Origin: Lucinisca nassula
Lineage: Eukaryota; Mollusca; Bivalvia; Lucinida; Lucinidae
DNA: 64,000 bases
Assembly (NCBI GenBank): GCA_963580285.1
Contig: OY757019.1
Span: forward strand, 60,160,587 to 60,224,586
Reading direction: 5' to 3'
Shown here: positions 1-10,729 of the stretch, in pieces
How positions within the stretch are numbered: the stretch's first letter is position 1
How the letters are laid out: every line of letters begins with the position of its first letter
Notes under the pieces: model-generated
Told to the model about the DNA's origin: nothing
The model's database searches: none
The model's input: the letters and a program-made list of their open reading frames with translations, nothing else
Made by a program: the position numbers and the translations under genes

Positions 1-570
1 ACATGATTACAATACATTTATAAAAATTTATTGAAATGCCAACTTCAAAGGAAAGTACTGGTAGCTGTGGATTAAGTTTTTAAATTTTACTATATCCTGA
101 ACAGTTTTGATAATTGTCATCAAACAACTTTAGAAACTTTTAAACAACATTAAAAATAGTCTTGTTCACTATCAAGGCACTATTTACTACTATTTAGTAA
201 ATTGTTCCTTGATGGTGAAAGGGACTTTTATAAACGTTATTTACATGTAAAAGTTTTTAGACACTGTTTTCCGTTTATCTGAACTGTTCAAGATATAACA
301 AAATGCAAAAACGTTTAGAGAACAAAAATATGCAAGAGACCAGTTTGGGCCCGAACGCTCACCTGACCCTTAAGTATCTGTGACTATGGGTATCGAAGAA
401 ATTTTTGAGTGCCCCCACCCGGAAAATCAATCTGACCGCGAATCTTGCTTGTACGTTACTTTTCTGTGTTAAATACACTATTAGATACCAAGTTCGCACC
501 AAAACACCGGTCTGTAAACGATACTCCCATGTCCACAACAGAATATTTGTTTCTATATCCAAAAACCAAA
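1..570. other. AT-rich segment without recognisable gene
   Basis: I see no coding exon. Overlapping short ORFs on both strands from about 360 to 660 are mutually exclusive and featureless. Around 332-366 a short stretch (AAGAGACCAG, then GGGCCC, then GCTCACCTGA) resembles the hairpin-bearing terminus of the tandem-repeat elements described further on, so this may be a solo end of one. Confidence 0.5.
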
Positions 571-602
571 ATGATGATAATAATAATAATAATAATAATA
601 AA
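571..602. repeat. (TAA)n microsatellite
   Basis: About ten uninterrupted TAA/ATA trinucleotides following two ATG repeats. It encodes the Ile run or Asn run of the overlapping spurious ORFs. Confidence 0.9.
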
Positions 603-758
603 AGTAGACGAAAATCCTGTGTTCGCGCCTGAACACGTCCAAACAGAAATCGTGTGTTCACATCTGAATATTAAGACATTTGATAAGCAACTAATTTTAC
701 GGACCAGTTTGATTGACCCTGGTGCATCGAAAACCCAGCTTAAGACTCCCGCTCAGAA

Positions 759-1975
759 TTACAAGTCGTTGTCGTTGTCTTCCTCTTCTGACTGAGGTGG
801 GGGTAGTGGAGGGAGTACAGGCGGATATGAAGGTGGGTGCGGCTCTGACGTTGATGGCGTCATCATATGACTACCGGTGTAACTATACCAGTAGAAGGGC
901 ATAGCATTCGGGAAATAAATAGGTGTGCCCATCCCTTGCTGTGGTGCACAGGCTTGAACTGTGGCCTGATTTTGTGGAGGTGGCATCCCCGGAATTGGGC
1001 TCTGCATAGAGGGTGGAATCTCGACATTATACGCTGCGTTGTCTTTCAAAATGTCAAAGACAGAACTACTGGATTTGGCTCTTTTGGCATTCAGCTTGTA
1101 TTTTGACTCGTGCGCCTCAATTAATGACTGGAAAGCTTTTGCAGCTTCATCCAAGTTCTCTGGTATTTTCCCATTATAATGTTTCTTCAGTACAGCTTTG
1201 TCCGCATTTACTGTAATGTTACGCACACGTACGCCATCAATAAAATATTTATCTGGGTTAGAGTTGATTAAATGTGAATGTATTTTCGCTTCGAAAGATG
1301 AATTCAGAGACTCCTGAACACGACGTTTGGCGATAAGTTCCTCCTTAATTTTTTTGACCTGTGCGGCGGCTTGATCCCGCAGCTTTTCATATTCCTTTAA
1401 TTCTGCCTTTTTCTCGGCGTGATACTCCAAATTTCCACACTGTCTTATATCGTCACATGCCCTATTCTGACACGTCCTCTTATTGTGACTCTTTGAAATG
1501 CGTCAATGGCATCTGCCACAAACTGGCACACTTCTGTTTTGAACGTGATTAAGTCCACACGACTCTTCTAAAGAGTTATATCTGGCACTGTAATCGTTGT
1601 ATTCATATTCCTTTTGAATCAAGTCTTGCTCTTTCAGGCTAATATCAGTTTCGATTGGGCTCTGGTACTCTGGCTTTTGTTTATTGTCCAAACCTTCGAA
1701 ATCGGTTGAAAGAGATCGTTTGCTTGTTGTCCCGGTTGTTGTTGCAGATGACTGGAAGCTAGGTTTGAAGACAGCTGGTGAAGTCCCATCTACTACTTTA
1801 ATTTGAAGTCTAGCATCATTACCGATGTCACACTTAACACATTTCACAAATTTTGGGAAGCTACGATTTGTTAGATCTATCCAGTCATTGTCTTTGTCTA
1901 GAAAAGATATTCTTAGCAACGGAATACTCCGGAGATGTGGCACGTTCTCTTTAACAAGGTTTGCAAATGGGAAGC
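759..1975 (-). pseudogene. Zinc-binding, coiled-coil, Pro-rich-tail protein (nonsense-interrupted, 5'-truncated)
   Basis: I cannot name the family. Read from 1975 down to 759, one frame of about 400 codons is broken only by a TGA at 1505-1503; both halves are in the same frame and no intron is needed. Order: a roughly 60-residue domain with the signature RISFLD, IDLT, FPKFV and LQIKVVDG, perhaps a ubiquitin/PB1-like fold; an acidic linker; a Cys/His cluster (CGRCH, then after the stop H-x4-C-x4-C-x5-C) that looks zinc-binding; a charged, probably coiled-coil region; then a Pro-rich tail (IPGMPPP, PPLPPPQ) ending in acidic residues. A 5'-truncated copy of retroposon A abuts the N-terminal end and supplies the apparent start codon, so the true N-terminus is lost. 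A paralogue lies at 41240-41969. The stop may be CGA to TGA decay at a CpG (inference). Confidence 0.6.
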
Positions 1976-2041
1976 AACGTCTCCAAAATGACTTATACAG
2001 TGTTGACGGGGACGTTAAACCTCGGATCAAAAAAAAAAACA
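1967..2041 (+). mobile_element. Retroposon A, copy 1 (5'-truncated)
   Basis: Only the 3' part of family A is present: GAAGCAACGTCTCC, then GTTGACGGGGACGTTAAACC and an A-rich tail. It sits at the truncated end of the minus-strand pseudogene. Confidence 0.85.
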
Positions 2042-2045
2042 ACAT

Positions 2046-3510
2046 GATTATTTACTACTTTTTAAGTGTTGGATATTGACAGTTTTAAATAAAGTAGTGT
2101 ATCAATGGCATATCCAGCAGTGTACTGCAGTACAATTGTTTTCAAAAGGCAATGTGCAATTGTTTGAAAACATACATGTAAGAATTTAAGTGTCATTTAA
2201 GCTAAATGAATTGAATGTACATACAGTAAACCTTCTTTGTACCGGCATTCGATATAATGACAAAATTTCTTATAACATTTTCAATGGAACGAATGAGGGG
2301 ATAAATGGAGATATTAAAGAATATTCTCCAAGAAACAAATGTTCCTTGGAGTAATTAAGGGAAACAGTCATTTATTACATGCATCTAATATGAAAAAATA
2401 GGTGTTACCTATAAACGAGCATAGCAAACTACACAAGGAAGCTGATGGATTTTTAAACCAAAATGTCTGTATATTATTGATATGCAAAAGTTGGAAACCT
2501 CAAGTCAACTGCCGAATACTTAGTTCTGACTGGAAAATTATTTGCACATTGCCTTGTCTTTTACTTGTAAGTGATGCAACTTAAAGTAGTATGTGTCTAA
2601 TAACCAAATGTTTTATCTTGAGTGCCAATAGCACCATTGGACTAGCAAAGTTGTTCAGAGTGCATCACTGGGTCTGTTCGCTTACCACGGGAACCACTGG
2701 CTGCAAACGGTCTTTACCATTTGCAGCATACTTTGGAGACGCTTTAGAGCGTGGGCAAAAAGAACCGCGCGGAAAATTTTCGTCGAGATGGAGGGCATGA
2801 AATATTTAACAGCTGAAGTCAGTGCGATAACAACTGTTTTCCCATGACCATAACTAACAATTTTTTTTCCATGACCGAGGAGACACTGAAATATATTTCA
2901 GACAGTGAGTTGACATATAGTTCTTTTTCCCCCTTTTTGGTTTCATGTCCGCTTGCACTACTTGACTAAAACGGCTGCAATGTTTTGGAATCCATGTCTA
3001 TGTATCTGGTGTATACTTGAACAGTAGCTATTTACAAGTGTGAAGTCCTGTACATCTAAAACTGTTTAAAAAAACTCACCTAAGCCCCAGATCACTAACC
3101 TTTAAACTCTGATGGAAACTGTTGAGCCGTGTGTCAGGTATACAAAAAAAAAACAAAAAAAAAACAGGGGACCAGTGGTTCTGGGCCGCTCACCTGAGTG
3201 CTGAGAATTTATGGAGCCATATTTCTGAGAAGATTTTAAAGGTTTTTTTTTACCATGGCAGACTCTTGGACATTTGACCTGACAATGTAACTATTGGTTT
3301 CGGAGAAGATTTCGGAAGGGTTTTTACCTTATACGCCTGTCGACACAAACTGTTCAAGTTCGTATGAAGTACCTTCTAATGAATCTCTTTGCATCAAGTT
3401 AGTTTGACAAAGATTTCTAAAATTAGATTAAGCAATTGATTGTTCTCATTTTGACAAACCCTTTCTGGTTGACATTTGAGATGTATTTTGATTGGACAGT
3501 GTAGGAGTCA
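2046..3510. other. No gene recognised
   Basis: AT-rich DNA with short random ORFs only. A-rich tract at 3147-3167 is followed by CAGGGGACCAG and GCTCACCTGAG, resembling a decayed terminus of the hairpin-ended tandem-repeat elements. Confidence 0.5.
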
Positions 3511-3535
3511 GCAATGACGTGCATATGTACACCAC

Positions 3536-4056
3536 CTTGTGTTTTGAACTTTCTGTCCGGCAGTTGACTGACAGGATGTTGGGATATATTGAATGATGTT
3601 TCAAGTCATGATGAAATGAAGCCCATCGAAGTTTGAATGGATTTGTGTCCACAGATATATGGGAACGGTGGCCATATTGTTCACGCTACCGAACTCCTAT
3701 TAAAAAGGCATCTTGTGTTTTGAATTTATTTCTGTCCGGCCATTGACTGGCAGGATGTTGGGATATATTGAATGATGTTCAAGTCAAGATGAAATGAAGC
3801 CCATCGAAGTTTGAACGGATCTGTGTTGGTTGGTTGGTTGATTTGAGGTTTAACGTCCCCGTCAACACTGTAAAGGTCATTTTGGAGACGTTGCTTCCAA
3901 TTTTGTGGGACTTTTACCCGACGTTGAGATGAAATGACATCTCAAGCCCTTTCGCCCAATGAAACCAATAGGGTTTATAAGCATGGACGGTCCGCCTCGC
4001 ACCGGTATATTGGCATGGTGGCCATATTGTTCATGCGACCAAACTCATATTAAACA
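3536..4056. repeat. Two-unit tandem duplication, about 176 bp period
   Basis: Unit 1 (3536-3711) and unit 2 (3712-3831 plus 4009-4056) both run from CTTGTGTTTTGAA through GGATGTTGGGATATATTG to GGTGGCCATATTGTTCA. Copy 2 of retroposon A interrupts unit 2, so the duplication is older than that insertion. Confidence 0.8.
3826..4009 (-). mobile_element. Retroposon A, copy 2
   Basis: Tail (GGTTGGTTGATTTGAGG) at the left, then the conserved 3' body. Truncated on its 5' side at about CTCGCACCG. Inserted in the second unit of the 176-bp duplication. Confidence 0.85.
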
Positions 4057-6360
4057 AGAGGCCCATGGGCCATCATGCTCACCAGAGCTCAGGGGGCACT
4101 GCCGTCTGGCAGCAAAGTATTTTAATTAACCATGGAAGCCTTGCGCCCAAGGATGCAACAGATAAAATTCGGACCCGATCAGCCAAGTGGCTTCAGAGGT
4201 CTGATGTCGCTTGAATGTGTTGTTGCAGGACAACAGATGAAAACTGAGAATTTCCCATCTGTGGCAACCAATATGTCTAAAAGAACATTATTAAAGGAAC
4301 ATTTCTATGTAAGTTTGACAAAATATCTTGAAAGGCATAAATGCCATTTTTCAATTTTCCCCATTATAAGTCAATGGAAACTCTTAACTTGCCATAGCAA
4401 ACAAACCAAAGAGCCAAATTTCATAAACCGGAGCTCAGATATGTATTTTAACATGGAATGACTTTAATCTACCAATTATAAAGTCTCCCAAACAAACCCC
4501 ATTCCCAAATGAGCACTCATGTGGACTGTATCTGAAATATTAGGTGTTTTATATAGTAGAGAGGGTGGGGCATGAACCAATGGAGCCCTGTTTCGTGTCA
4601 CTGAATGTGTCATAAAAAAGGGAACAGAGACATGTATGGCTCCTGAGATGTAAGGTCTTTTAAGCAGTGGAGGGATTCGGGCATGGTGGATTCCAGAAAA
4701 GCCCAAGTTGTTGCAACCTAATGCTGAACAGTTTCTGAGATATGAGGCCCTTTTATGAAGTGGGTGGGAGAGAAATGGCCCCTGCAGACCCCACAAGATG
4801 GGTTGACTGAATGTGGCTAATAACAATGAACAAGAATATATGTGATTATGTGGTGGGGATTTGAATAGTTTCTGAGATATCTGGCCTATTATGAAGTGGG
4901 ATCTTATCATAAGGAACAAGAATTTATATTGTTAAGGGGTGGGGATCTGACCGGTTTCTGAGATATATGGCTTTTGATGAAGAAAAGGGGTGGGGCATGG
5001 CCATTGCCACCACAGGCGGGTGGGGGGGACCCTATGTTGGTGTCACTGAATGTGTCTTTTCACAAGGAACAAGAATATATATGGTTTAGGGTGGAAATCT
5101 GAATAGTTTCTGAGATAAATGGCGTTTTATAAAGTGGAGGGGGTGGGGCATGTCCCCGGCACATCTGTGGGGACCCCCAGGTTGGTGCCACTTAATGCTT
5201 CTTATCATAAGGAACAAAATCTATAGGTTTAGGGGTGGGGATTTGTAAGGTTTTTGAATATTGGGCCTTTTATGAAGTTTTGTTTGTTTGTTTGATTTGA
5301 GGTTTAACATCCCCGTCAACACTGTACAGGTCATTTCGGAGACATTGCTTCCAATTTTGTGGGACTTTTGCCTGACATTGAGATGAAATGACATCTCAAG
5401 CCCTGCCGCCCAATGAAACCAATAGGGTTTATTAGCATGGACGGTCCGCCTCACACTGCGGTTCCTGGACAGGCTTAGATCCTCTAAGCGGTTTACCAGT
5501 ACTAGTGTGCGGGCACGATTTTTACGAAGTGGAGGGGGTTGGGCATGTCCCTGGCATATCCCAGGTGTCCCCCATGTTGGTGTCACTGAATGCAGCTTAT
5601 CATAAGAAACAAAAATATATTTCGTTTAGGGGTTGGGATCTGTTAGGTTTCTGGAATATTGGGCCTGTTGTGAAATGGAGGGGTGGGGCATGTCCCAGGC
5701 ACATCCAAGGGGACCCCCAGGTTGGTGTCACTGAGTGCGTCTTATCATAAGAGACAAGAATATATACTGTTTACGGGTGGGGATCTGAATGGTTTCTAAG
5801 ATAAATGGCATTTTATGAAGTGGAGGAGGTGGGGCATGTCCCCGGCACATCCGGGGGGATCCCCAGGTTGGTGTCACTTATTGCACTTTATCATAAGGAA
5901 CATGAATATATATGGTTTAGGGGTGGGGATCTGTAAGGTTTCTGAGATATAAGGCATTTTATGAAGTACTGGGGGCGGGGCATGGCCCCGGCACAATCTA
6001 CTGGACCCCCAGGTTGACACAAAAGCAAACGGCTGAGAGAAGTTTACTAAAGAAACATTTCTATGAAAGTTTTTTTCAAAATATCTGCAAAGGCTTTGTA
6101 GTTAATGCCATTTTTCAATTTTCCCCATTATAAGTCTTTGGAAAATCTAAGTTGCCATAGCAATCAAACTAAAGAGCCGAATTTCATAAAAAACACCAAA
6201 TCTGTATAGGCAAATATGGTGAATATTTTCATAAACTCTCAGCCTCATAGAGCATACAGTTTCTGAGGAGATGATTTTTTAATTATTTTTTTTTTTCTAT
6301 TTTCTTTTTTTTTTCATTTTGGTTTCCATGGCAACCAATACAAATGAGCAGTAGGCCTAA
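4056..6360. mobile_element. Element H: pearl/HINE-like element with about 147-bp core repeats
   Basis: Starts with AACAAGAGGCCCATGGGCC and CTCACC, the reverse of the CTCTTGTTT-type end shared by several elements here. The centre holds about ten degenerate units of 145-150 bp, each with an AAGGAACAAGAATATAT-like block, a GGGGTGGGGATCTG block and a GACCCCCAGGTTGGTGTCACT block. The core is flanked by two copies of a 170-bp sequence (about 4270-4440 and 6030-6200: CATTTTTCAATTTTCCCC). Classification as a Helentron-dependent element is inference from architecture. Confidence 0.6.
5279..5518 (-). mobile_element. Retroposon A, copy 3, nested in element H
   Basis: Lies inside one core repeat of element H. 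Probable target duplication TTTATGAAGT (left) and TTTACGAAGT (right), one mismatch. 5'-truncated near GTGTGCGGGC. Confidence 0.85.
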
Positions 6361-6396
6361 AATCATATGGCAGATAGTAGATTGTATTTTTTTCAG

Positions 6397-7484
6397 TCAA
6401 AGCAATCAGAAATGGAGCAATTTCTGACTGAACTATTCACCAGGTATGTCAAAAAAATGGCCCAAGACGTTACCTATGTGGACCATGTTTGCATACAATC
6501 CCTTGCAAACATGCTACAAGTGAAGCTACACATCACTCGTGCTGAGAAGCCCGATCTTCTGATAGCACCTTCTGAGCCTGGTCATCCTGGGATACCTACC
6601 TGACCTTCACCACTATGTTAGCCTACCTCAACGGTGAGTAAATGGCATGTTAGCGCTAAATAGAGGAGTTAAACAAACAAGTATTTCTATACTAGCCGGA
6701 ACCCCCAGGTTGCATGATGCTTGCAGAGCCTGGTTAAATGGTTAATATGGTAGTGCATCAGTCAAACCACTCACCTTACTTTGTGTTACTAATGCCAGCT
6801 AGCACTAAGCAGAGGGTGATTAATAACCAAAGGGTGCATATATAGAAAGCAAGCAGTGCTATAAAAGACAAGAGTTTGTAAACAGTGTGTGTTACTAAAG
6901 CAAGCAATGCAAAATAAGTAGTGTTAAAGCATTTATAAGCTAAAGGCTACATGCATGCAGGAACAATTTATATCAGTTGCTTTTACAGTTTATTATTCAA
7001 CATTTCAGCTATAAGGAGGAGGACTTTGTAGCTGTACGACTGCCCAGCAAGACCAGGTCAACAGTCCACAAGATATTCTTAGCAAAGGTATGGTGAAATA
7101 TTTAACCAGTATTAATAGAATATAAAAAAAGTGCATTCTAAAATACCTTTCAATTAAAAACGTATTTTCCCTTACTACTATATTTTCACTTTCACACATC
7201 AGCTTCAATTAGTAATGATCAAATTATAGTCTATACCAGCCTACTTATTGATGTATTTTAATAAGACACTATTTCTTTGTAAAACTCTATTGATACTTTT
7301 TATTGTATAGGTGTTGAAGTTTGACAGTGAAGTCACACTATGGTTTATGAAAGAAGTTTCACCCACTGTCTATACCTGGCCGAGCCAAAATGATGTCTGC
7401 ACCAACCCACATTCCGATATAATACAGAGGCTTTCACAGGCTTTTCCCTGTGCGAGGAATCAAGCTCAAATTTATACCTCATGA
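6397..7484 (+). pseudogene. OTU-like cysteine protease gene, three 3' exons (one frameshift)
   Basis: OTU proteases cleave ubiquitin linkages. Exon 1 (6397-6633) follows a pyrimidine-rich acceptor and ends at donor GTGAGT. It reads YVDHVCIQSLANML, a pattern typical of the OTU core, and then, one frame later, LPDLHHYVSL with the expected catalytic His. The Cys-containing part should lie in an upstream exon that I did not find. Exon 2 (7009-7087; acceptor TTTCAG, donor GTATGG) joins exon 1 in phase (CG plus C). Exon 3 (7311-7484) follows acceptor TTGTATAG in phase 0 and ends in TGA. Exons 2-3 encode an EEDFVAVRLPSK-type domain often seen at the C-terminus of multicopy invertebrate and transposon proteins (recollection). 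Consistent splice phases argue for a real gene; one extra base near 6570 argues for decay or a sequencing error. Confidence 0.55.
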
Positions 7485-7637
7485 GATTCAACAATCAAGA
7501 AATAATCTGTAGAAAAATGAAGAGTACTGAGACAGATATTCCAAAAGGATTGATTTAACAAAACTTGCTTGAAGGTGTCAGTATCAAGATTTATTGATGT
7601 GTAACAAAATGTATATATTATATTGGCCTTTGCTTCA

Positions 7638-7790
7638 TATAATAAAAATAAAAAATGAGTTCCTTTAAGAGCAATGAAAATATTCATAAGAAAGAAGATG
7701 GGTCATACTACGTAGTTTCGGCTAATAAAGCCTCATCAGTGACCCTGTAATCGTCCGGCAACAAAAGCCAGAGGAAGCATACTGCAACAA
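7638..7790 (-). mobile_element. Hammerhead repeat, subfamily D', single partial copy
   Basis: Matches, in reverse, the monomer end of the dimer at 48.9-49.7 kb, from the T-rich boundary through the ribozyme to GCAGTATG. It lies just downstream of the OTU-like gene, and its A/T-rich edge provides an AATAAA at 7641, 157 bases after that gene's stop. Confidence 0.8.
7700..7745 (-). ncRNA. Type I hammerhead ribozyme (D')
   Basis: Minus-strand order: GGGTCA, CTGATGA, stem II GGCT/AGCC with loop TTATT, GAAA, three-base-pair stem III with loop ACGT, cleavage triplet GTA, TGACCC. Stem I (GGGTCA with TGACCC) is a perfect six pairs. All core positions are intact. Confidence 0.85.
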
Positions 7791-7812
7791 TCCTACATGG
7801 GTCACTGATTAA

Positions 7813-8052
7813 TAATTTTTTTTTTTTTTTTGGTTTGGATTTTACGGCCCTTTCAAGATTATTTCAATCATATCGAGCCAATCGTTAATCAGAGGTGGGC
7901 GAAAACCGGAGTACCCGAAGAAAAAACCACCTGACCTTCCGTTGCAGAACTTGGCGTCTCACACCTGGCCCGAGTGAGGCTCGAACCTACGGCGGTGAGA
8001 GACCTAATGACTAAGAGTCAGCGCTCTTATCCACTAGGCCACGGAGGCCCGT
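7813..8052 (-). mobile_element. tRNA-Lys-derived SINE
   Basis: Reverse strand begins GGCCTCCGTGGCCTAGTGG (A box) and has a tRNA-like head with GACTCTTAGTC at the anticodon position and B box GGTTCGAGCC, like tRNA-Lys(CTT). It is followed by a conserved body (CCAAGTTCTGCAAC, GGGTACTCCGG, GAAAGGGCCGTAAAA) and a poly(A) tail, seen as T17 near 7815-7832. Related copies: 12850, 15905 and 37890. Confidence 0.85.
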
Positions 8053-8074
8053 CCAATTAATAAATCTTGATAAT

Positions 8075-8140
8075 GAGGCCTTCAAAAGAGCAATTATGAT
8101 TAGTTAAGAGGCCTTCAAAAGAGCAATTATGATTAGTTAA
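8075..8140. repeat. Perfect 33-bp tandem duplication
   Basis: Two identical adjacent units beginning GAGGCCTTCAAAAGAGCAAT, at 8075-8107 and 8108-8140. Confidence 0.95.
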
Positions 8141-8338
8141 GTCAAATAAATTCAGTGTACACTTCAGAGACTATGTTAATCATATTTTAAAACATTAAGA
8201 TCAGGAGATCAAATGAAACCAGTATTTAAGTTAAATTTGTCACAAGTGTAACATTCAAGTGACATTCAGTTTTTACACTACAGATTTGTATTAATATTTT
8301 GAACTCAAAATGAACTATTTTAAATGATAAGACAACAT

Positions 8339-8838
8339 CGGAGTCTAACTGTTGGTTTTCTTTTGCTCCAGCATTTCAGTGGTTTCTTGCTGTCGAGTCC
8401 TCACCGTTGTCTCACCTCTGTGGTTCTTTGATTTCTGTGTTCACGGAGATGTTGCACTGATGAGTTAGGAGGCCTTCATGCGGACTGAACAAATTATTTG
8501 TCTAAATCGCGACGGAAGTAAGGGCGAGGATTGTGGCCACGTAAAATCGATTTAAGCCCCCCAGTGGAAATCTTCCACTGACCGTTCCAAGGCGGCTCTT
8601 CTGTGGCGATTTATTTATGTTGTTGTTTGTTACTTACTGTGTGTATCACTTGTGTCTTTTAATTTTGGATGGCCATATGGCCATTTTGTGGGAAAGTAAC
8701 TGTCCATATGACCTTCCTTTGTTTAGGTTTCCATTATGGTCTGGTCGCTTAATGTTTGTATTTCTTTCCCTTTGGTGTCTTTTATGGATGGAGTAAGTTA
8801 ATTGTATCAATTCCTGATCTTTGTTTTACTTCTACTTT
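8339..8838 (+). mobile_element. Dispersed repeat B, copy 1
   Basis: Begins at about CGGAGTCTAACTGTTGG and ends at TTACTTCTACTTTA. Landmarks shared with other copies: CTCCAGCATTTC, CTGTCGAGTCCTC, TAAAATCGATTTAAGCCCCC, CATTTTGTGGGAAAGTAACT, CTTTCCCTTTGGTGTC. No coding potential. Confidence 0.8.
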
Positions 8839-8839
8839 A

Positions 8840-10480
8840 CATTGACACAATAATGTATTTCAACACTAATAGAATGAAATCTGAAAACAATCTAGTCTAT
8901 GTTGGATTATACTGTTTTATTATATTTGTTTCTTGTTCCAAAGTTACTTTAAAGTGGAAGAATTAATTTTACTATCCAGTCTAGTCATCTTATTTGCCTG
9001 ACCTTTACAGTGTTGACGGGGATGTTAAACCTCAAATCAAACAAACAAACATCTTATTTGCCAAAATATACATGAGTGCCATACTGTTTTGTCCAGGAAA
9101 TTGAGCTTGAGACTTTAAAAGTTTGGAACTAACATTGTCACAAGTGTAACGCTTTGAGTTACTTTCGAATTAAGCCTCAAGAATGTAGCTAAAGCTTTGA
9201 TCTTAATACAAATTGTTTATAAAATGATGGTATAAAGGATAAATGATGGTAAAACAAAATATTTCAATAGTTTCAAAATGATATATCTGAAAAAAAAATA
9301 CAATATGCAGAGGACAACAGTTTTATAGTATTGTTTGTTTACAAGTTCTGTTTACAAGTTGTGTTAAAAGTTCATTAAATACTTGTTCATATAATCTCTA
9401 GTCTTTGTTCAATCCAAAAATTATTATGTATGTCACAGCTTTTTTCCTCAGATTAAAATTGTAGCCATTTAACTTCAGTGATGAAATGTGTCACAAGTGT
9501 AACATTTTGTACCTGTTAAATGCAGATTGTACCCAAGACTTTAAGTTTCAAATAAACTGTATCAAAATTGTCATAACATAGATATATATTGGTAAGATAA
9601 TATACTAACACTTTTTATGTGAAATACTGGAAAAAAATATTTCTTCTGTACATAGGGATAGTCTGTTCTATAATTTTTTATTTAAAAGTATGGTTGAAGT
9701 TGGAGACTTACTTTCTGAGACGTATCTTTGTTTCCTTTCATTACCAAAATATGTAAAATGTAAAACTTATTTGATCAGAAATGAAAAATTTAGGCATTAT
9801 ACAGCAGTGCTGAAACTGTCACAAGTGTAACATTTTTATAGAAAATATACATGTTTTTGAAAGCCACCTAAAATCATAAATATTTATCACAATCAAATGA
9901 AATTTTACATTTGTTTTTGAAATGCCTCTAATACTGCTAAGAATAAGATTTTTCTTAAATATCTTGCCTACTTTTCTTGTGAAAAAAAACTTAATTAGGT
10001 GTGTTTTGAAAAAATATGGCTCTAATATTGCAAAAAATCCCTAAAAAAATATTCAAGTGGAACTAAGTGAGAAAAAATTGGCCAGAATGGTGGATATGTG
10101 TACCCACTAAAAGTTACAGAAGAAAAAAATGACATTTTCTTTCAAATCTTGGTGAAGTATCAAGTCTAATGTTTACTGAGGAATTGCAAAAATGTAATGA
10201 AAAATGGTGAAAATAATAATTAAAAAAAAAAAAAAAAACTCATGGGTTTTGTTCTTTAAACACTATAAAATTCTTAACATTTGATGTTCACCGGTCCAAA
10301 AAAAGATAAAACCATCATGATATATCTGGTTTGAAATTTGAACCCCATTGTCACACTTTTGCTGCATTTTTTTAAGTTGCCCATATCTATAAGGCATTTT
10401 ATCGTTGCCTATGATCTCCTTTTACGCAGAAGATCTCCAGATAGGAGATTTTCCTTATATAAGTCTTTATAATGCACTAG
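8840..10480. other. AT-rich non-coding stretch with recurring 15-mer
   Basis: No gene recognised apart from a small retroposon A insertion at 8999. A motif GTCACAAGTGTAACA (last base variable) recurs at 9137, 9490 and 9828, as well as at 8239 just upstream, in otherwise unrelated A/T-rich sequence. Confidence 0.5.
8999..9049 (+). mobile_element. Retroposon A, copy 4: 51-bp 3' end with perfect target duplication
   Basis: Only the last 51 bp of family A, ending in (CAAA)n. Flanked by a perfect 13-bp repeat CATCTTATTTGCC at 8986-8998 and 9050-9062. Extreme 5' truncation with a target duplication is the signature of target-primed reverse transcription. Confidence 0.95.
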
Positions 10481-10483
10481 TCT

Positions 10484-10718
10484 AGTCATTTGTAACCAAA
10501 CCCCCCCCCCACCACACACCACCACCTACTGGGATAGGCGGGGGAAAGAGGGGCTCATGTTACCCCCAATGTTCCCCTGCAGTGCCGGGTTAATGTGGGG
10601 GGTTTGATATTATGCAACCACACACACACACACACACTGTGTAGGGCTGTGAAAAGTGAAAAGTTATTGTTTCCTGCTATCCCTGTAGGTGGGATGGGGG
10701 CAGTGGTTACAAATGACT
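10484..10718. mobile_element. Small element with 15-bp terminal inverted repeats
   Basis: AGTCATTTGTAACCA (10484-10498) is perfectly inverted as TGGTTACAAATGACT (10704-10718). The interior is C/G-rich, with a C run at about 10500 and (CA)n at about 10615-10637. It encodes nothing. Possibly a MITE. Confidence 0.6.
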
Positions 10719-10729
10719 GCTGCATTAAA

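Noticed and set aside
1503..1505. Selenocysteine at the TGA in the Cys/His motif
   Set aside because: No selenoprotein family resemblance and no SECIS-like element that I could see; simple decay is likelier.
4056..6000. Regularly spaced repeats possibly resembling a CRISPR array
   Set aside because: Units of about 147 bp are contiguous and degenerate with no unique spacers, and the sequence is animal.
8450..8480. CTGATGAG in repeat B (also 42490 and 48435) as a further hammerhead
   Set aside because: No GAAA, stem II or matching stem I follows.
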